Notes: a model not told the origin generated them from the letters alone. Shown: positions 49,852-59,390, counted from the first letter of the stretch. The stretch is DNA of 64,000 nucleotides from JBQTKD01 sp052389435 (GCA_052389435.1 JBQTIB010000076.1:1-64000), one strand, 5' to 3'. Numbers and translations are program-made.

Positions 49852-50704
49852 AGCACACCGAGGCGTCCGGAGCCTGCAGTGGACCGTCGCCGAGCGCCTG
49901 CAGGACCATCCGCCGGATCACCGGGTCTCCCGGCAGGTCGCTGTGTCCGACGCTCACCTCGGGGCAGACCTGCTGCACCGGCAGCGCCACGGCGCCCTTC
50001 AACTGCGCGCTTTCCGGCGGCGTCACCACCGTGTCCAGCCGCGTCCACAGCGCCGTCCAGGCCGGGTGTGCCGCGCCGGCGCCGTCCACGTCGAGCGAGC
50101 GGAGCAGTTCGCTGCCCGGGGCGAGCTGCCGGCACGCGGTCGGACACAGTTCGGGCGCGGTGGCCAGCGCCGTCGCCGCGATCTGCGTGCCGTGGAACGG
50201 CGAGCCGAGGCTGACGATGCGCCGGGCGCGGGTCGCGCCGTCGTGCCGCTTGGACCAGGTCAGGGCCACCACACCGCCCGCGGAGTACCCGACGACGTCC
50301 ACCGACGGCGCCCCCGCCCGCTCGGCGGCGGTCACGGCGGATTCGAGCCCGGCCACCTGCTCGTTCAGGTCGCCGGTGTTGTCCCCGACCGGGTCGACGA
50401 TCACGGCGGTGCGGCCGAGCGATCGCAGCTGCGCGGCGAGCCGGGTCAGCGAGGCGCTCGTGCCGCCGTAGCCGTGGACCAACAGCACGGGGCCGGGCTG
50501 CGGCACCGTCCCGCGCGGCGAGGCCGTGGGCGGCAGGGTCACCGCCGGCGGTGCGATCGCCGCCGGCGCCGGCGAATCGTCCTCGCCGCCGACGACGGAA
50601 CAGCCCGCGGCGACCACGGCGACCGTCGCGACGCCGGCGCAGAGCGCGGCGAAGAACCGCCTCCGAGCGGGCGGAACGTGGGCGACGGAACCGGGCAGAC
50701 GCAC
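49841..50704 (-). CDS. lipase-like alpha/beta-hydrolase lipoprotein
   Basis: This 287-residue protein has a lipoprotein signal ending VAVVAAGCS, so it is anchored outside the membrane. The hydrolase fold shows VLLVHGYGGTSASLTRLAAQ with the oxyanion-side HG, the nucleophile elbow VVGYSAGGVVAL (G-x-S-x-G) and the probable catalytic histidine in VSVGHSDLPGDP. This matches bacterial triacylglycerol lipase/esterase proteins. Substrate unknown. The GTG at 50704 begins the signal. It is divergent from priA. Confidence 0.87.
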   Translation of the reverse strand: MRLPGSVAHVPPARRRFFAALCAGVATVAVVAAGCSVVGGEDDSPAPAAIAPPAVTLPPTASPRGTVPQPGPVLLVHGYGGTSASLTRLAAQLRSLGRTAVIVDPVGDNTGDLNEQVAGLESAVTAAERAGAPSVDVVGYSAGGVVALTWSKRHDGATRARRIVSLGSPFHGTQIAATALATAPELCPTACRQLAPGSELLRSLDVDGAGAAHPAWTALWTRLDTVVTPPESAQLKGAVALPVQQVCPEVSVGHSDLPGDPVIRRMVLQALGDGPLQAPDASVCSSS

Positions 50705-50819
50705 CCTTCATGCATACCCGATGCGCGCTGTCCGCGTTGGCGAGGCGGCAACCTCGTCGGCGGCGTCTGCTAGACAACGCGACGAGACCGAAGCCGGCGA
50801 ACGCAGCGAAGGACGGGGA

Positions 50820-52871
50820 GTGACCGAAGAACCGGGAGCGCCGGTCGAGCAGCTTGCGCTGCTGCGCGAACAGGTGCGCCGCGCACGGCCGACCAAGGCC
50901 CAGATCGCCGAGACGGTCGCCGCCGCGGCGGAACTGCCGGTGGCGCGGGTCGCCGTCGACGTTTCGCTGCCGCACCTCGATCGCCCCTTCGACTACCTCG
51001 TGCCGGCCACGATGGACGCCGAGGCCGTCCCGGGCGTTCGCGTTCGAGTCCGGTTCGCCGGGCAGCTCGTCGACGGCTACCTGCTCGAACGCGTCGCGGA
51101 GTCCGCCCACGCCGGAACGCTGGCCAAGCTCCAGAAGGTCGTCTCGCCGGAGCCGGTGCTCACCCCCGAGGTCGCCAATCTCGCCCGGGAGGTGGCCAAC
51201 CGCTGGTCCGGCACCCTCGCCGACGTCCTGCGGCTCGCGATCCCGCCCCGCCACGCCCGCGTCGAGGCCGAGGCCCAGCCGGAGTCCGTCGCTGCGCCCG
51301 CACCGGACCAGGCCTGGGCGAAGGTCTGGGAACACCACGAACCCGGCCCCGGGTACGTCACGACGCTGCTCGAGGGCGGCAACCCCCGTGCGGTGTGGTC
51401 TGCGCTGCCCGGCGCGGACTGGGCCGACCCGATCGCCGCCGCCGTCGCCGCATGTCGGGCCTCCGGGCGCGGCGCCCTGATCGTCGTTCCCGACGCCCGG
51501 GACCTCGCGCGCATGACCACGGCCCTGGATCGTCTGCTGGGCACGGGAAGCTACGCGGCGATCACCGCGGACCTCGGGCCCGCCGAGCGCTACCGCCGCT
51601 GGCTCGCGGTGCGTCGCGGGCAGGCCCAGATCGTCGTCGGAACCCGCGCCGCGGCGTTCGCGCCGGTGCAGAACCTCGGGTTGGTGGTCTGCTGGGACGA
51701 CGGCGACGACAGCCTCGCCGAACCGCGCGCCCCGTACCCCCACGTGCGCGAGGTGCTCTGCATGCGCGCCCACTTCGTCGGGGCCGGCGCCCTGATCGGC
51801 GGGTACGTCGTGACGGCCGAAGGCGCCGCGCTGATCTCCACCCGGTGGGCTCGCATGCTCAAGCCCAGCCGCGCCGCCGTCCGCGAACGCGCCCCCGTGG
51901 TTCAGATCGCCGGCTCCGACACCGACGTGGCCCGCGACCCCGCCGCCACGGCGGCACGTCTGCCGAGCTTCGCGTGGCAGCCGGCCCGCGCCGCGCTCGA
52001 ACACGGCCCCGTGTTGGTCCAGGTGCCGCGCCGCGGGTATCTGCCGGTCCTGGCCTGCGTGCAGTGCCGTACGCCCGCCCGGTGCAGCCTGTGTCACGGC
52101 CCGCTGGGTCTGGACAGCGCCCACGGAAAGGCCAGTTGCCGCTGGTGCGATCGCCCCGCCGTGCAGTGGGGCTGCCCGGAGTGCGCGGCCGAAACCTTCC
52201 GGGCCGTCGTCGTCGGCGCCGAACGCACCCTGGAGGAACTCGGCCGCGCGTTCCCCGGCACCGTGATCCGCGCGGCCGAACCCGGCGGCCCCGTCCAGAT
52301 CCCGGGCGGTTCCGCCCTGGTCGTGGCGACTCCCGGCGTCGAACCCGTCGCCGCCGGCGGCTACGCCGCGGCGCTGCTGCTCGACGGCGGCGCGCTGCTG
52401 AACCGGGCCGACCTGCGCGCGGGGGAGGAGACGCTGCGGCGCTGGTTGCACGCCGCCGCCCTCGTCCGCCCCGGCGCGCCCGTCGTGCTGATGGCGCAGT
52501 CCCAGGCCCGCCCCGCCCAGGCCCTGGTGCGGTGGGACCCGTTCGGCTTCGCCACCGAGGAGATGAACGAGCGCGCGAGCGCGAGTCTGCCGCCCGCGGT
52601 GCGTCTGGCCGCCCTGACCGGCCCGGCCGACGCCGTCCACGAACTCCTGGCGCTGGCCGAACTCCCCCCGCAGACCGCGGTGCTCGGGCCGGTGACCGTG
52701 CCCGGCGACGCCGCATCGCCAGCCACCGGGTCGGTCCGGGCCCTGCTGCGCGTGCCGCGCCCGCAGGGCGTCGGTCTCGCCGCGGCCCTGTCCGCGGCCG
52801 CCGGAGTCCGTAGCGCGAAGCGGATGACCGGCTCCGTGCGGATCCAGATCGACCCGATCGAGATCGGCTAG
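50820..52871 (+). CDS. priA: primosomal protein N' (PriA), actinobacterial form without helicase motor motifs
   Basis: This 683-residue protein has the PriA N-terminal 3'-DNA-binding domain (VARVAVDVSLPHLDRPFDYL), the zinc-binding insert with paired cysteines (CVQCRTPARCSLCHG, CRWCDRP, WGCPECA) and the PriA C-terminus (VRIQIDPIEIG). The expected Walker A and DEAH-type helicase motifs are missing or unrecognisable, as reported for actinobacterial PriA, so it may load replication proteins without unwinding. GTG at 50820 follows AAGGACGGGGA. Its neighbours metK upstream and def-fmt-rsmB downstream are standard. Confidence 0.92.
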   Translation: MTEEPGAPVEQLALLREQVRRARPTKAQIAETVAAAAELPVARVAVDVSLPHLDRPFDYLVPATMDAEAVPGVRVRVRFAGQLVDGYLLERVAESAHAGTLAKLQKVVSPEPVLTPEVANLAREVANRWSGTLADVLRLAIPPRHARVEAEAQPESVAAPAPDQAWAKVWEHHEPGPGYVTTLLEGGNPRAVWSALPGADWADPIAAAVAACRASGRGALIVVPDARDLARMTTALDRLLGTGSYAAITADLGPAERYRRWLAVRRGQAQIVVGTRAAAFAPVQNLGLVVCWDDGDDSLAEPRAPYPHVREVLCMRAHFVGAGALIGGYVVTAEGAALISTRWARMLKPSRAAVRERAPVVQIAGSDTDVARDPAATAARLPSFAWQPARAALEHGPVLVQVPRRGYLPVLACVQCRTPARCSLCHGPLGLDSAHGKASCRWCDRPAVQWGCPECAAETFRAVVVGAERTLEELGRAFPGTVIRAAEPGGPVQIPGGSALVVATPGVEPVAAGGYAAALLLDGGALLNRADLRAGEETLRRWLHAAALVRPGAPVVLMAQSQARPAQALVRWDPFGFATEEMNERASASLPPAVRLAALTGPADAVHELLALAELPPQTAVLGPVTVPGDAASPATGSVRALLRVPRPQGVGLAAALSAAAGVRSAKRMTGSVRIQIDPIEIG

Positions 52872-52896
52872 GGCGCCGCGGCGCCCGACCTAGACT
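52871..52896 (+). promoter_or_regulatory. palindrome and -10-like box between priA and def
   Basis: GGGCGCCGCGGCGCCC (52871-52886) is a perfect 16-bp palindrome starting on the last base of priA. TAGACT (52891-52896) is a possible -10, 52 bases before def. The palindrome has no T-run, so it may be a weak terminator or operator rather than a standard terminator. Confidence 0.4.
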
Positions 52897-52947
52897 GGGC
52901 GCCGCCTCGTCGGCCCCGTCTGGACAACCTCGCAAGGAGTTCCGCCC

Positions 52948-53493
52948 GTGCCAGTGCAGCCCATCCGACTCTTCGGGGACCCGGTGCTGCGCACCCCCGC
53001 CGCGACGGTGACGGAGTTCGACCGGGAACTGCGCACGCTGGTGGAAGACCTCACCGACACGATGCGCGAGGCTCCCGGCGCCGGACTGGCCGCGCCGCAG
53101 ATCGGCGTCGGGCTGCGCGTGTTCACCTGGTGGGTCGACGGCGAACTCGGGCACCTGGTCAACCCGACGCTCGAGTTGTCCACCGACACCCAGGACGGCG
53201 GCGAGGGCTGCCTGTCCCTGCCCGGCCTGAGCTTCCCGACGACTCGCGCGCTGCGCGTGGTCGCCACGGGCCAGAACATGTTCGGCGAACCGGTCGAGAT
53301 CGTCGGGTCCCACCTGCTCGCCCGCTGCGTGCAGCACGAAACCGACCACCTCGACGGCATCCTGTTCATCGATCGCCTCGATCGGGACACCCGCAGGCAG
53401 GCGCTGCGGGCCATCCGCGAGGCGAGCTGGAACGGCGAGACCGCGCCGCAGATCCGCCTGTCCCCGCACGCCACCGCAGGGTCTGCCACCTGA
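52948..53493 (+). CDS. def: peptide deformylase
   Basis: This 181-residue metalloenzyme removes the formyl group from nascent proteins. All three motifs are intact: GAGLAAPQIGV near residue 45, EGCLSLPG near 88 with the metal cysteine, and the zinc-binding QHETDHLDGILF near 130. GTG at 52948 has AAGGAGTTCC upstream. Its stop overlaps the fmt ATG, keeping the deformylase-formyltransferase pair coupled. Confidence 0.97.
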   Translation: MPVQPIRLFGDPVLRTPAATVTEFDRELRTLVEDLTDTMREAPGAGLAAPQIGVGLRVFTWWVDGELGHLVNPTLELSTDTQDGGEGCLSLPGLSFPTTRALRVVATGQNMFGEPVEIVGSHLLARCVQHETDHLDGILFIDRLDRDTRRQALRAIREASWNGETAPQIRLSPHATAGSAT

Positions 53494-54428
53494 TGAGGCT
53501 CGTCTTCGCCGGTACCCCCGAGGTCGCCCTGCCGACGCTGCACGCCCTGCTCGGCTCGGACCACGAAGTCCTGGCCGTGCTCACCCGCCCCGACGCCCCG
53601 GCCGGTCGCGGGCGCAATCTGACGCCCAGTCCGGTCGCCGCCGCGGCGGCGGAGGCCGGCATCGAGATTCTCCGCCCGGCCGGACCGAAGGACCCCGAAC
53701 TCCTCGCCAGGCTGACCGAGATCGCCCCGGACTGCTGCCCCGTCGTCGCCTACGGGGGGCTGCTGCCGCAGACCCTGCTCGACATCCCCGAACACGGGTG
53801 GATCAACCTGCACTTCTCGCTGCTTCCGGCCTGGCGCGGGGCCGCCCCGGTGCAGCATTCGGTCATCGCCGGGGACGAGGTGACCGGCGCGAGCACCTTC
53901 CGCATCGTCAAGGCCCTCGACGCCGGACCGGTCTTCGGCGTGCTCACCGAGACCATTCGCCCCGACGACACCTCGGGGGCCCTGCTGGACCGCCTGGCGC
54001 AGGCGGGCGCGGGGCTCATGCTCGCGACCCTCGACGGCATCGAGGCCGACGGCGTGCACGCCGTCGACCAGCCCGCCGACGGGATCTCGCTCGCGCCCAA
54101 GCTCACCGTCGAGGACGCCCGCATCGACTGGACTGCGCCGGCCATGCGCGTCGACCGACTGATCCGCGGCTGTACCCCCGCACCCGGGGCGTGGACGACC
54201 TGGCGCGGCGAGCGACTGCGGCTCGGCCCCGTGCTCGCCCAACCGGAGGAGCGATCGCTGAAACCGGGGGAGCTGTCCGTGGGCCGCAAGGCGATTCTGG
54301 TCGGCACCGCGACGCACGCCGTCGCGCTCGGGTCCGTCACCGCTCCCGGCAAGCGGGAGATGCCAGCCGGGGACTGGGGCCGCGGCGCGCGCCTGGAGTC
54401 CGGCGAGATGCTCGGAGAGTCGTCGTGA
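53493..54428 (+). CDS. fmt: methionyl-tRNA formyltransferase
   Basis: This 311-residue enzyme formylates initiator Met-tRNA. It starts MRLVFAGTPEVALPTLHALL, and the folate-site motif is LLPAWRGAAPVQHSVIAGD with the catalytic N-x-H in WINLHFS near residue 106. A C-terminal tRNA-binding domain begins about residue 205 (RVDRLIRGCTPAPGAWTTWR). ATG at 53493 overlaps the def stop, and its TGA overlaps rsmB. Confidence 0.97.
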   Translation: MRLVFAGTPEVALPTLHALLGSDHEVLAVLTRPDAPAGRGRNLTPSPVAAAAAEAGIEILRPAGPKDPELLARLTEIAPDCCPVVAYGGLLPQTLLDIPEHGWINLHFSLLPAWRGAAPVQHSVIAGDEVTGASTFRIVKALDAGPVFGVLTETIRPDDTSGALLDRLAQAGAGLMLATLDGIEADGVHAVDQPADGISLAPKLTVEDARIDWTAPAMRVDRLIRGCTPAPGAWTTWRGERLRLGPVLAQPEERSLKPGELSVGRKAILVGTATHAVALGSVTAPGKREMPAGDWGRGARLESGEMLGESS

Positions 54429-55936
54429 GTCCCCGGGACGACCAGGGCAGAGGGCGGGCCGGGGGACAGGCCGGCGGGCAGGCCGGCGGACAGGCCGGGG
54501 GACGGGGGAGAGGGCGCGGGGGAATGCCTCCCCGGGCGGGCTCCCGTCGTCCCGACGGTGCGTCCGGACCACGTCGCGACGCGGGCCCCACCCAGGACCT
54601 CGCCCGCCGTGCCGCGTTCGACCTGCTGCGTGCCGTGGCCACCCGGGATGCCTACGCCAACCTCGTGCTCCCCGGGATGCTCCGGGAACGCGGCATCGCC
54701 GGGCGCGACGCCGCGTTCGCCACCGAACTCGCCTACGGCACGCTGCGCGGCCTCGGCACCTACGACGACATCCTCGCCGCCTGCAGCCACCGCAGCCTGG
54801 AATCGCTCGACCCGGGCGCGCGCGACGTGCTGCGGCTGGGCGCGCACCAACTCCTCGCGATGCGCACGCCGGTGCACGCCGCCGTTTCCGAGACCGTCGC
54901 GCTGTGCCGCAACGCCGTCGGCCACTCGGCCGCCGGCTTCGCCAACGCGGTACTGCGCCGGGTCGCGGAAACGTCCCTGGAGGCGTGGACCGAACGCCTC
55001 GCTCCGGACCGGGAAGTCGATCCGGCCGGCTATCTGACGTTCCGTCACGCCCATCCGCGGTGGATCGTCGCGGCGATCGCCGAGACCCTCGGCGGGGACT
55101 GGGACGAGGTCGACGCCGCCCTCGCCGCGAACAACGTGCCCGCCGCCGTCACGCTGGTGGCGCGCCCCGGGCGCAGCACGCTGGAGGAGTTGGTGGCGGC
55201 CGGTGCCACGGCCACCGGACTGTCCCCGTACGCCGCGACGTGGTCGGGGGACCCCGCCGCCCTCGCGCAGATTCGCTCCGGCGACGCCGGGGTCCAGGAC
55301 GAGGGCAGCCAACTCGTCGCCCTGGCGCTCGCGGCTACGCCGATCGACGGACCCGACGCGCTGTGGCTCGACGCCTGCGCCGGTCCGGGCGGCAAGGCAG
55401 CCCTGCTCGCCGGGCTCGCCGCGCAGCGCGGAGCGAAACTGCTCGCCGCAGAGATCGCACCGCATCGCGCGAACCTCGTGGCCGGTTCCCTGCCGCCGGG
55501 CGCCGTGGCCGTCGTCGCCGACGGGACCAGGCCCGCCTGGCGGGCCGGGGCCTTCGACCGGATCCTGGTCGATGCACCCTGCACCGGCCTCGGTGCGCTG
55601 CGCCGACGCCCGGAGGCGCGCTGGCGCCGCGAACCGGGCGACGTCGGCCGCCTGTTCGACCTGCAGACCAGGCTGTTGACCAACGCCCTCGAATCCGTGC
55701 GAGTCGGCGGCGTCGTCGGCTACGTGACCTGTTCCCCGCACCTCGGGGAGACCCGCGGCCCGGTCCTGGCGGCCACCAAGGACGCCGGACGGCGCGGAAT
55801 CTCGGTCGAGCAGGTCGACGCGCGCGCGGCGCTGCCCGGGGTTGCCCACCTCGGCGCCGGCCCGGAGATTCAGCTCTGGCCGCACCGGCACGGCACGGAC
55901 GGGATGTTCCTGGCTCTGCTGCGCAGAGCGCACTAG
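54425..55936 (+). CDS. rsmB: 16S rRNA (cytosine-967-C5)-methyltransferase RsmB
   Basis: This 503-residue methyltransferase modifies C967 of 16S rRNA. The disordered Gly/Arg-rich N-terminal tail (about 50 residues) contains three tandem QAGG units. The NusB-like RNA-binding domain follows (RRAAFDLLRAVATRDAYANL, AGFANAVLRRVAE). The catalytic domain has SAM motif I LWLDACAGPGGKAALLA, motif IV VDAPCTGLGALRRRPE and motif VI YVTCSPHLGETRGPV, giving both catalytic cysteines. GTG at 54425 overlaps the fmt stop. It ends the translation-related operon; the K+ genes start 98 bases later. Confidence 0.94.
   Translation: MSPRDDQGRGRAGGQAGGQAGGQAGGRGRGRGGMPPRAGSRRPDGASGPRRDAGPTQDLARRAAFDLLRAVATRDAYANLVLPGMLRERGIAGRDAAFATELAYGTLRGLGTYDDILAACSHRSLESLDPGARDVLRLGAHQLLAMRTPVHAAVSETVALCRNAVGHSAAGFANAVLRRVAETSLEAWTERLAPDREVDPAGYLTFRHAHPRWIVAAIAETLGGDWDEVDAALAANNVPAAVTLVARPGRSTLEELVAAGATATGLSPYAATWSGDPAALAQIRSGDAGVQDEGSQLVALALAATPIDGPDALWLDACAGPGGKAALLAGLAAQRGAKLLAAEIAPHRANLVAGSLPPGAVAVVADGTRPAWRAGAFDRILVDAPCTGLGALRRRPEARWRREPGDVGRLFDLQTRLLTNALESVRVGGVVGYVTCSPHLGETRGPVLAATKDAGRRGISVEQVDARAALPGVAHLGAGPEIQLWPHRHGTDGMFLALLRRAH
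54467..54502 (+). repeat. three 12-bp tandem units within rsmB
   Basis: CAGGCCGGCGGG-type units at 54467-54478, 54479-54490 and 54491-54502 stay in frame and encode Q-A-G-G three times in the low-complexity N-terminal tail of RsmB. Confidence 0.8.
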
Positions 55937-55944
55937 GCGGGCAG

Positions 55945-55994
55945 GTGTCAGGGGCGCGTCAATCCGCCGCTTCCGGGCGCTAGGGCGGCGTCAA
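55945..55994 (+). promoter_or_regulatory. direct repeats upstream of the potassium operon
   Basis: TGTCA (55946-55950) and CGTCA (55957-55961) lie 11 bases apart, and GCGTCAA recurs at 55956-55962 and 55988-55994, 32 bases (three turns) apart. Such same-face direct repeats are how OmpR/KdpE-family regulators bind, and a KdpE-like gene lies in this operon. No c-di-AMP riboswitch pattern was recognised in this 98-base interval. Confidence 0.35.
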
Positions 55995-56034
55995 GACCGC
56001 GTTCGCGCGGGGCAATCGGCGCTTCTCTGGTGCC

Positions 56035-58005
56035 GTGAAGACCGTCGGCTACTCCAAGCGCCTGCTCGTCGGCCGGCCCATGCGCTCCGACCGACTCGGC
56101 GAAACGCTGCTGCCCAAACGCCTGGCCCTGCCGATCTTCGCCTCCGACCCGCTCTCCTCGGTCGCCTACGCCCCGCAGGAGATCTTCCTGGTGCTCTCGG
56201 TCGCCGGCGTCGCCTACTTCCACACCAGCATCTGGTTCGCCCTCGCCGTCACCGTCCTGATGGCCACCGTCGTCGCTTCCTACCGTCAGAACGTCCACGC
56301 CTACCCCGGCGGGGGCGGGGACTACGAGGTCGCCAAGGTCAACCTCGGCCGCACCGGCGGGCTGACCGTCGCCTCGGCCCTGCTCGTGGACTACGTGCTG
56401 ACCGTCGCCGTCTCGGTGTCGGCCGGGCTGGACAACCTCGGCTCCGCGGTTCCGTTCGTGGCCCACCACAAGGTGTTCGTCGCGATGGCGGTCATCGCCC
56501 TGCTGACACTGGTGAACCTGCGCGGGGTCCGCGAGGCCGGGCTCGCGTTTGCCCTGCCCACCTACGCGTTCGTGGCCGGGGTCATGACCCTCGTCGTGGT
56601 CGGCCTGTTCCGTGCGCTCGTGCTGGGAGAGGACCTCAAGGCGCCCACCGCGGACTACGAAGTCGTCGTCGAACACGCCGAACTCGCCGGGTTGGCCCTG
56701 GTCTTCCTCGTCCTGCGCGCGTTCGCGTCCGGGTGCGCGGCGCTGACCGGCGTCGAGGCGATCGCCAACGGCGTGCCGGCCTTCCGGGAGCCCAAGAGCC
56801 GCAACGCCGCCACGACGCTGTTGGCGATGGGCGCGATCGCCGTGACGATGTTCGGCGGGCTGGTGGCCCTGGGCATGCTCACCGACATGCGGGTCGCAGA
56901 AAACCCCGCGAAGGACATCCTGATCGACGGGGTCCCGGCCGGCCCGGACTACCGACAGGCCCCGATCATCGCCCAGATCGCCTCTGCCGTGTTCGGCGAA
57001 GGGTCGGCGCCGTTCTACTTCCTCGCCGCGGTCACCGCGATGATCCTGTTCTTCGCCGCGAACACCGCCTACAACGGCTTTCCCGTGCTCGGCTCGATCC
57101 TCGCCCGCGACGGCTTTCTGCCCAAGCAGCTGCACTCCCGTGGCGACCGGCTCGCCTACAGCAACGGCATCGTGCTGCTCGCGGTCGCCGCCGCGCTGTT
57201 GGTGTGGGCCTTCGACGCCGACGTCACCCGCCTCATCCAGCTCTACATCATCGGGGTGTTCGTCTCCTTCACCCTGGGTCAGCTCGGCATGGTGCGGCAC
57301 TGGAACCGCATCCTGCGCGAACCGAACGCCGACCGTGCCGCCATCGTGCGCAAGCGCGCCGTCAACGCCCTCGGCGGCGGCATGACCGGACTGGTGCTCG
57401 TGGTCGTGCTGATCACCAAGTTCACCCACGGCGCCTACCTGGTGCTGATCGCGATGCCGATCCTGTTCGCGCTCATGCGCGCGATCGGCAACCACTACGC
57501 CCGCGTCGAGCATTCGCTGGTGCTGCCGGCCGCCGGGGTGAGCCTGCCGAGCCGGATGCATGGAGTGGTGCTCGTCTCTCGGCTGCACACCCCGGCGATT
57601 CGGGCGTTGGCCTTCGCCCGGGCGACGCGACCGGACACGCTGCTGGCGTTGCACGTGCAGACCTCGGTGCCCGCCGGTGCGGCGCTGCTGGCGGAGTGGT
57701 CGGCGCGCGACGTCCCGGTTCCGCTGACGCTGCTGGACTCCCCGTACCGAGAGGTGGTCGGGCCGATCGTCCAGTACGTCAAGGGTGTGCGTCGGTCCAG
57801 CCCCCGCGACGTCGTCTGCGTCTTCCTGCCCGAGTACGTCGTCGACCACTGGTGGGAGGCGCTGCTGCACAACCAGATCGGCTGGCGACTCAAGGCCCGC
57901 CTGCAGTTCCTGCCGGGTGTGATGGTCACCAGCGTTCCCTGGCAGCTCGGTTCGGCAGAGCAGGACGAGCCGCTCGCGCGGCTCGACGGGGCGCGAGCAC
58001 GATGA
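56035..58005 (+). CDS. KimA-like potassium uptake permease (APC superfamily)
   Basis: This 656-residue protein has about 12 helices and a C-terminal cytoplasmic domain of some 150 residues. It resembles B. subtilis KimA (YdaO), a high-affinity K+/H+ symporter: SYRQNVHAYPGGGGDYEVAK, DYVLTVAVSVSAGLDNL, CAALTGVEAIANGVPAF and RGDRLAYSNGIVLLAVA are aligned blocks. The KimA residues I recall as important are kept: D and Y in FASDPLSSVAYAP (KimA D36, Y43), T in LTGVEA (T230) and T/S in LTVAVS. GTG at 56035. It leads an operon of K+ genes, and its stop overlaps the trkH ATG. Confidence 0.9.
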   Translation: MKTVGYSKRLLVGRPMRSDRLGETLLPKRLALPIFASDPLSSVAYAPQEIFLVLSVAGVAYFHTSIWFALAVTVLMATVVASYRQNVHAYPGGGGDYEVAKVNLGRTGGLTVASALLVDYVLTVAVSVSAGLDNLGSAVPFVAHHKVFVAMAVIALLTLVNLRGVREAGLAFALPTYAFVAGVMTLVVVGLFRALVLGEDLKAPTADYEVVVEHAELAGLALVFLVLRAFASGCAALTGVEAIANGVPAFREPKSRNAATTLLAMGAIAVTMFGGLVALGMLTDMRVAENPAKDILIDGVPAGPDYRQAPIIAQIASAVFGEGSAPFYFLAAVTAMILFFAANTAYNGFPVLGSILARDGFLPKQLHSRGDRLAYSNGIVLLAVAAALLVWAFDADVTRLIQLYIIGVFVSFTLGQLGMVRHWNRILREPNADRAAIVRKRAVNALGGGMTGLVLVVVLITKFTHGAYLVLIAMPILFALMRAIGNHYARVEHSLVLPAAGVSLPSRMHGVVLVSRLHTPAIRALAFARATRPDTLLALHVQTSVPAGAALLAEWSARDVPVPLTLLDSPYREVVGPIVQYVKGVRRSSPRDVVCVFLPEYVVDHWWEALLHNQIGWRLKARLQFLPGVMVTSVPWQLGSAEQDEPLARLDGARAR

Positions 58006-59390
58006 GCGTGGCCGAGTACGGGTCCGTCGGCGTCTCCGCCGGCCTGGGCGCGCGCGGCGCCGAATCGCCGCCCAGACCGGGCCGGGTGATCGCCACCGGT
58101 TTCGCCGGGGCGATCGCCGTCGGCACCGCGCTGCTGTCCCTGCCCTTCGCCACCGCCGCCGGCGAGCGCGCCCCGTTCGTCGACGCCCTGTTCACGGCGA
58201 CCTCCGCCGTCTGCGTGACCGGACTGGTCACGGTGGACACGGGCAGCTACTGGTCCGGCTTCGGCGAGGCGGTGATTCTCCTGCTGATCCAACTCGGCGG
58301 GCTCGGCATCATGACCGCCGCCAGCCTGGTCGCGATCGTGCTCTCCCGGCGGCTGAGCCTGCGCACGCGGCTGATCGCCCAGGCCGAGACCAAGACCCTG
58401 CGGGCCGGCGACGTACGGCGAGTGGTGCGCAACGTGGTCGTGTTCAGCCTGAGCTTCGAGGCCGTCGTCGCCGTCGTACTCGCCGCGAGGTTCGCCTTCG
58501 GCTACGGGCAGTCGCCCGCCGACGCCGTCTACTCCGGGGTGTTCCACAGCGTCAGCGCCTTCAACAACGCCGGCTTCGGGCTCTACCCCGACAGCCTCAC
58601 CCGCTACGCCACCGACCCCTGGATCTGTCTGACCGTCGCCGGTGCCGTCGTCGTGGGCGGGCTCGGCTTTCCGGTGGTGTTCGAACTCGCGCGCAACTGG
58701 CGTCGGCCGCGATCGTGGTCGGTGCTGACGAGGATCAGCGTGGTCCTCACCGGTTGGCTGCTCGCCGTGGGAACGGCCTTCTTCCTGCTCGCCGAATCGA
58801 CCAACGAGCGCACGCTCGGGCCGATGGACGGCGGATCGAAGGTCCTCGCGGCCTTCTTCGCCGCCGTCATGCCACGCACCGCGGGCTTCAACTCGATCGA
58901 CGTCGGAGCGCTGCGCTCGGAGAGTCTGCTGTTCACCGACGCGCTGATGTTCGTCGGCGGCGGGAGCGCGGGTACCGCCGGCGGCATCAAAATCACCACG
59001 TTCGGACTGCTCGCCTACGTGCTGTGGGCGCAGATGCGCGGCGACCCCGACGTGGAGGTCGGCCGCCGTCGCCGCGTTCCCGAGGCGAACCAACGGGAGG
59101 CGCTCGCGGTCGTGATGCTCGGCATCGGCCTGGTCTTCACCGGGACCCTGGCCATGCTCGCCCTGACCGACCTTCAGGTCGAGGCGGTGCTGTTCGAGAC
59201 GGTCTCGGCCTTCGCCACCGTCGGACTGTCCACCGGCGTCACCGCCGACCTGCCCGCCTCGGCGCACCTGGTGCTGGTGGCGTTGATGTTTCTCGGCCGC
59301 ATCGGCCCGCTCACGCTGGCGACCGGCCTCGCCCTGCGCGAACGCTCTCGGCGCCACCGGCTACCGGAGGAAAGGACGATCGTTGGCTAG
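58002..59390 (+). CDS. Trk/Ktr-type potassium transporter membrane subunit (TrkH/KtrB)
   Basis: This 462-residue transporter has four degenerate P-loop repeats. The selectivity-filter glycines lie in FTATSAVCVTGLVTVDTG, GVFHSVSAFNNAGFGLYP, AAVMPRTAGFNSIDVGAL and ETVSAFATVGLSTGVTAD. It forms the pore gated by the RCK protein encoded next. The size is closer to KtrB than to E. coli TrkH. ATG at 58002 overlaps the KimA-like stop and the 3' end overlaps the TTG of the TrkA gene, so a stoichiometric complex is expected. Confidence 0.94.
   Translation: MSVAEYGSVGVSAGLGARGAESPPRPGRVIATGFAGAIAVGTALLSLPFATAAGERAPFVDALFTATSAVCVTGLVTVDTGSYWSGFGEAVILLLIQLGGLGIMTAASLVAIVLSRRLSLRTRLIAQAETKTLRAGDVRRVVRNVVVFSLSFEAVVAVVLAARFAFGYGQSPADAVYSGVFHSVSAFNNAGFGLYPDSLTRYATDPWICLTVAGAVVVGGLGFPVVFELARNWRRPRSWSVLTRISVVLTGWLLAVGTAFFLLAESTNERTLGPMDGGSKVLAAFFAAVMPRTAGFNSIDVGALRSESLLFTDALMFVGGGSAGTAGGIKITTFGLLAYVLWAQMRGDPDVEVGRRRRVPEANQREALAVVMLGIGLVFTGTLAMLALTDLQVEAVLFETVSAFATVGLSTGVTADLPASAHLVLVALMFLGRIGPLTLATGLALRERSRRHRLPEERTIVG

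Noticed and set aside
50820..52871. priA as a pseudogene because helicase motifs are missing
   Set aside because: Loss of the helicase motifs is the normal state of actinobacterial PriA; the frame is intact and the zinc cysteines and C-terminus are conserved.
55937..56034. c-di-AMP (ydaO-type) riboswitch before the KimA-like gene
   Set aside because: The B. subtilis kimA gene has one, but this interval is only 98 bases and lacks the expected conserved blocks; it shows direct repeats instead.
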